DNA of 13,610 nt, from contig CALJKH010000134.1 in assembly GCA_937973575.1 (NCBI GenBank), positions 1-13,610 on the forward strand, read 5' to 3'. Origin of the DNA: an uncultured Solirubrobacterales bacterium (GTDB lineage Bacteria > Actinomycetota > Thermoleophilia > Solirubrobacterales > Solirubrobacteraceae). The notes beneath the pieces are model-generated. The model searched no databases and was not told the DNA's origin. It saw only the letters and a program-made list of their open reading frames with translations. How positions within the stretch are numbered: position 1 is the first letter of the stretch; every line of letters starts with the position of its first letter. The position numbers and the translations under genes were made by a program. Below are positions 12,289 to 13,610 of this stretch, piece by piece.

Positions 12289-13321
12289 GAACGTCGGCCA
12301 GGGCGCGAATCGTGCGGTCCTTGCCAGCTGTGTCGCCACACGGAATACAGACCAGCTCGTTGGCGCCGATCGACTCGTACTCAGCCACCTTCGATTCGAG
12401 CTGGTCGGGCGTCACGCAGATTGAGACTGCGTCAATCAGATCATCCGTGAGGGCATTGGCGGCACCCAGTCGGTCACCTGAAAGGAAGAGGTCCTGACAG
12501 GTCCGTGCCGATTCACCAAAGCCGTAGCTGTCTGCAAGCTCGACATAAAAGTTCTTGGCCTTCGCTCCCATCGCGCCGATGTAGAAGACAAGCCATGGCC
12601 TGACTGCGTCGCGCGCCTCGCGTTGAGTGTCGGCTACCGCTGCGGCCACGCTGGCCGCGATTCGGATGTCTGAGACGCTGCGGCCAACTGAGTCGGCCCC
12701 CCGCTTGAGTGGGTCCATCAGAATCGATGGGTCGCGCGGGCTAAACATGAACGGCAGCCAACCGTCTGCGATTGCGCCAACCTGCTCGACCGCCTTGGGG
12801 CCGATGGCGCCTAGGTAGATAGGGATGTGTTCCTTGGCTGGCTTGCCGAGCAGGCGCAGCGGCTTACCAAGGCCCATGCCTTGATCCTCGGGAAGGGGGA
12901 GAGTCCAGAACTCGCCGTCGGCGGTGACCTTCTCCCCGTCGAGTGCCTTTCGAACAATTTCGATGTATTCGCGGGTGCGAGTCACCGGCTTGCTGAACGG
13001 CACTCCGTACCAACCCTCAGATACCTGTGGGCCAGAGAGGCCAAGCCCGAGCCGGAAGCGCCCCTTGGACAGAACATCCAGGCTCATAGCGGCCATCGCA
13101 GTTGCCGTTGGCTGGCGGGCAGGGATCTGCATCAGTCCGGATCCAAGAGCGATGTTCTCGGTTCTGGCAGTCAGGCTGCCCAGCACGGAAACTGCGTCTT
13201 GGCCCCAAGCCTCACTGATCCAAACGCTGTCAAGGCCGAGGCGGTCAGCGAGGACCGCGTATTCAAACTGCTCCTCGGGTGTGAACCAGGGCCAGTAGCC
13301 GAGGAACAGCCCGATCTCCAA
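12281..13321 (-). CDS. LLM-class (luciferase-like) F420-dependent oxidoreductase
   Basis: The 346-residue protein follows the bacterial luciferase-like barrel: EIGLFLGYWPW (2-12), YAVLADRLGLDSVWISEAWG (21-40), ALGSGLMQIPARQPTATAMA (58-77), LDVLSKGRFRLGLGLSGPQV (81-100) and EGWYGVPF (102-109). In actinobacteria this subgroup normally uses reduced deazaflavin F420 rather than FMN, so an F420-dependent hydride transfer is likely. The substrate is not evident. The start is a TTG at 13321, fixed by AAGGAGG 8 nt upstream. It follows the small hypothetical gene by 3 nt and overlaps the DCC gene by 8 nt, so these are one operon. Confidence 0.9.
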   Translation of the reverse strand: MEIGLFLGYWPWFTPEEQFEYAVLADRLGLDSVWISEAWGQDAVSVLGSLTARTENIALGSGLMQIPARQPTATAMAAMSLDVLSKGRFRLGLGLSGPQVSEGWYGVPFSKPVTRTREYIEIVRKALDGEKVTADGEFWTLPLPEDQGMGLGKPLRLLGKPAKEHIPIYLGAIGPKAVEQVGAIADGWLPFMFSPRDPSILMDPLKRGADSVGRSVSDIRIAASVAAAVADTQREARDAVRPWLVFYIGAMGAKAKNFYVELADSYGFGESARTCQDLFLSGDRLGAANALTDDLIDAVSICVTPDQLESKVAEYESIGANELVCIPCGDTAGKDRTIRALADVRG

Positions 13322-13324
13322 GGC

Positions 13325-13579
13325 TCAGTCCTCCTTGGTGACGGAGCTAAGCGGTTCGAGCGTTGGCTCGTTTGGAGTGCCGCGAACCTCGCCGGACTTG
13401 CCAATTGCTGCCAGCCGCTCAATCTCTGCCTCACCCATTACTCGGGCAGGGTGGCCTTCGGGGAGGTCGGCGATCAGCTTGCTTACGCGCTCACGGACCT
13501 GCTGTGAAAAGTGGGGGGTGGCAGCTGCAGTGATGCTGCGAATTTCGTCTGGTGTGACTTGCTTAGCCTGGTCTGTCAA
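13325..13579 (-). CDS. Small hypothetical protein, 84 residues
   Basis: I do not recognise a family. The protein is soluble, with a predicted helical N-terminal two thirds (residues 8-58) and a disordered, Pro/Ser/Thr-rich tail ending in KED. A TTG at 13579 is the only usable start, since an in-frame stop lies six codons upstream. A degenerate -10 (AACGGT, 13587-13592) 7 nt before it would fit the leaderless pattern. It is the first visible gene of the minus-strand operon. Its last codons (Lys-Glu-Asp) contain the AAGGAGG ribosome-binding site of the next gene, which supports real translation and coupling. Confidence 0.65.
   Translation of the reverse strand: MTDQAKQVTPDEIRSITAAATPHFSQQVRERVSKLIADLPEGHPARVMGEAEIERLAAIGKSGEVRGTPNEPTLEPLSSVTKED
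13330..13336 (-). promoter_or_regulatory. Shine-Dalgarno AAGGAGG deciding the TTG start at 13321
   Basis: AAGGAGG on the minus strand is 8 nt before the TTG at 13321 and lies inside the last codons of the upstream gene. It is the strongest ribosome-binding site in the window associated with a clear gene, and it compensates for the weak TTG start. Confidence 0.8.
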
Positions 13580-13610
13580 GGGTTCAACCGTTCGTTAGCT
13601 GGGACGATTT

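Noticed and set aside
12827..13507. 226-residue plus-strand ORF
   Set aside because: It is antisense to the LLM oxidoreductase and the small hypothetical gene, with no recognisable domain or start signals.

Overview
The window looks like a chromosomal stretch from an actinobacterium, most likely of the class Thermoleophilia (Solirubrobacterales-like). The main clue is the N-terminus of the surface protein at 8215. Its Leu-Thr-Tyr-Ala-Asn-Val-Met opening, hydrophobic stretch and following Leu-Pro-x-Asn-Ser-Val-Gly segment are a hallmark of secreted proteins in that class. A fused PlsC-GpsA lipid enzyme and an F420-type luciferase-like oxidoreductase agree with this. GC content is moderate (high fifties per cent by eye), low for the class, so a streamlined or aquatic member is possible. 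The assignment is inference, not a database result. I see no prophage, transposon, CRISPR array, tRNA or rRNA.

Left part (1-4781). A partial GDP-deoxyhexose reductase-like SDR (minus) and a small membrane protein form an operon that diverges from the plsC-gpsA fusion. A zinc-finger rhomboid protease follows the fusion on the plus strand. The rhomboid gene converges on a single-pass membrane protein with a cysteine-rich extracytoplasmic domain.

Middle (4782-8222). A pterin carbinolamine dehydratase gene is followed by a CNNM/CorC-type transporter. The transporter has its own promoter and a leader of about 85 nt holding a 25-codon ORF that overlaps its start by ATGA. The 323-bp gap at 6571-6893 is not empty. 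It holds two CRP-like palindromes, a strong promoter (TTGACT-N18-TATATT), three consecutive near-perfect hairpins with a terminator, and then a minus-strand UUCG terminator for a 3-hydroxyacyl-CoA dehydrogenase. I read the first part as an undescribed, possibly cAMP-regulated small RNA of about 110 nt. A DUF192 gene follows on the minus strand.

Right part (8215-13610). A 590-residue secreted mosaic protein has collagen-like stretches alternating with two related ~50-residue modules and ends in a pentapeptide-repeat solenoid. It converges on a five-gene minus-strand cluster: a small hypothetical protein, an LLM-class oxidoreductase, a DCC-family thioredoxin-like protein, a DUF429 protein and an enolase-superfamily enzyme. 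Most junctions in the cluster overlap or nearly touch, and at least the first four genes are probably co-transcribed.

A theme of the window is leaderless transcription. Six first-in-transcript genes carry a TANNNT -10 hexamer only 6-8 nt before the start codon and have no convincing Shine-Dalgarno site. Two genes that need ribosome recruitment (at 13321 and 7694) have textbook AAGGAG(G) sites.
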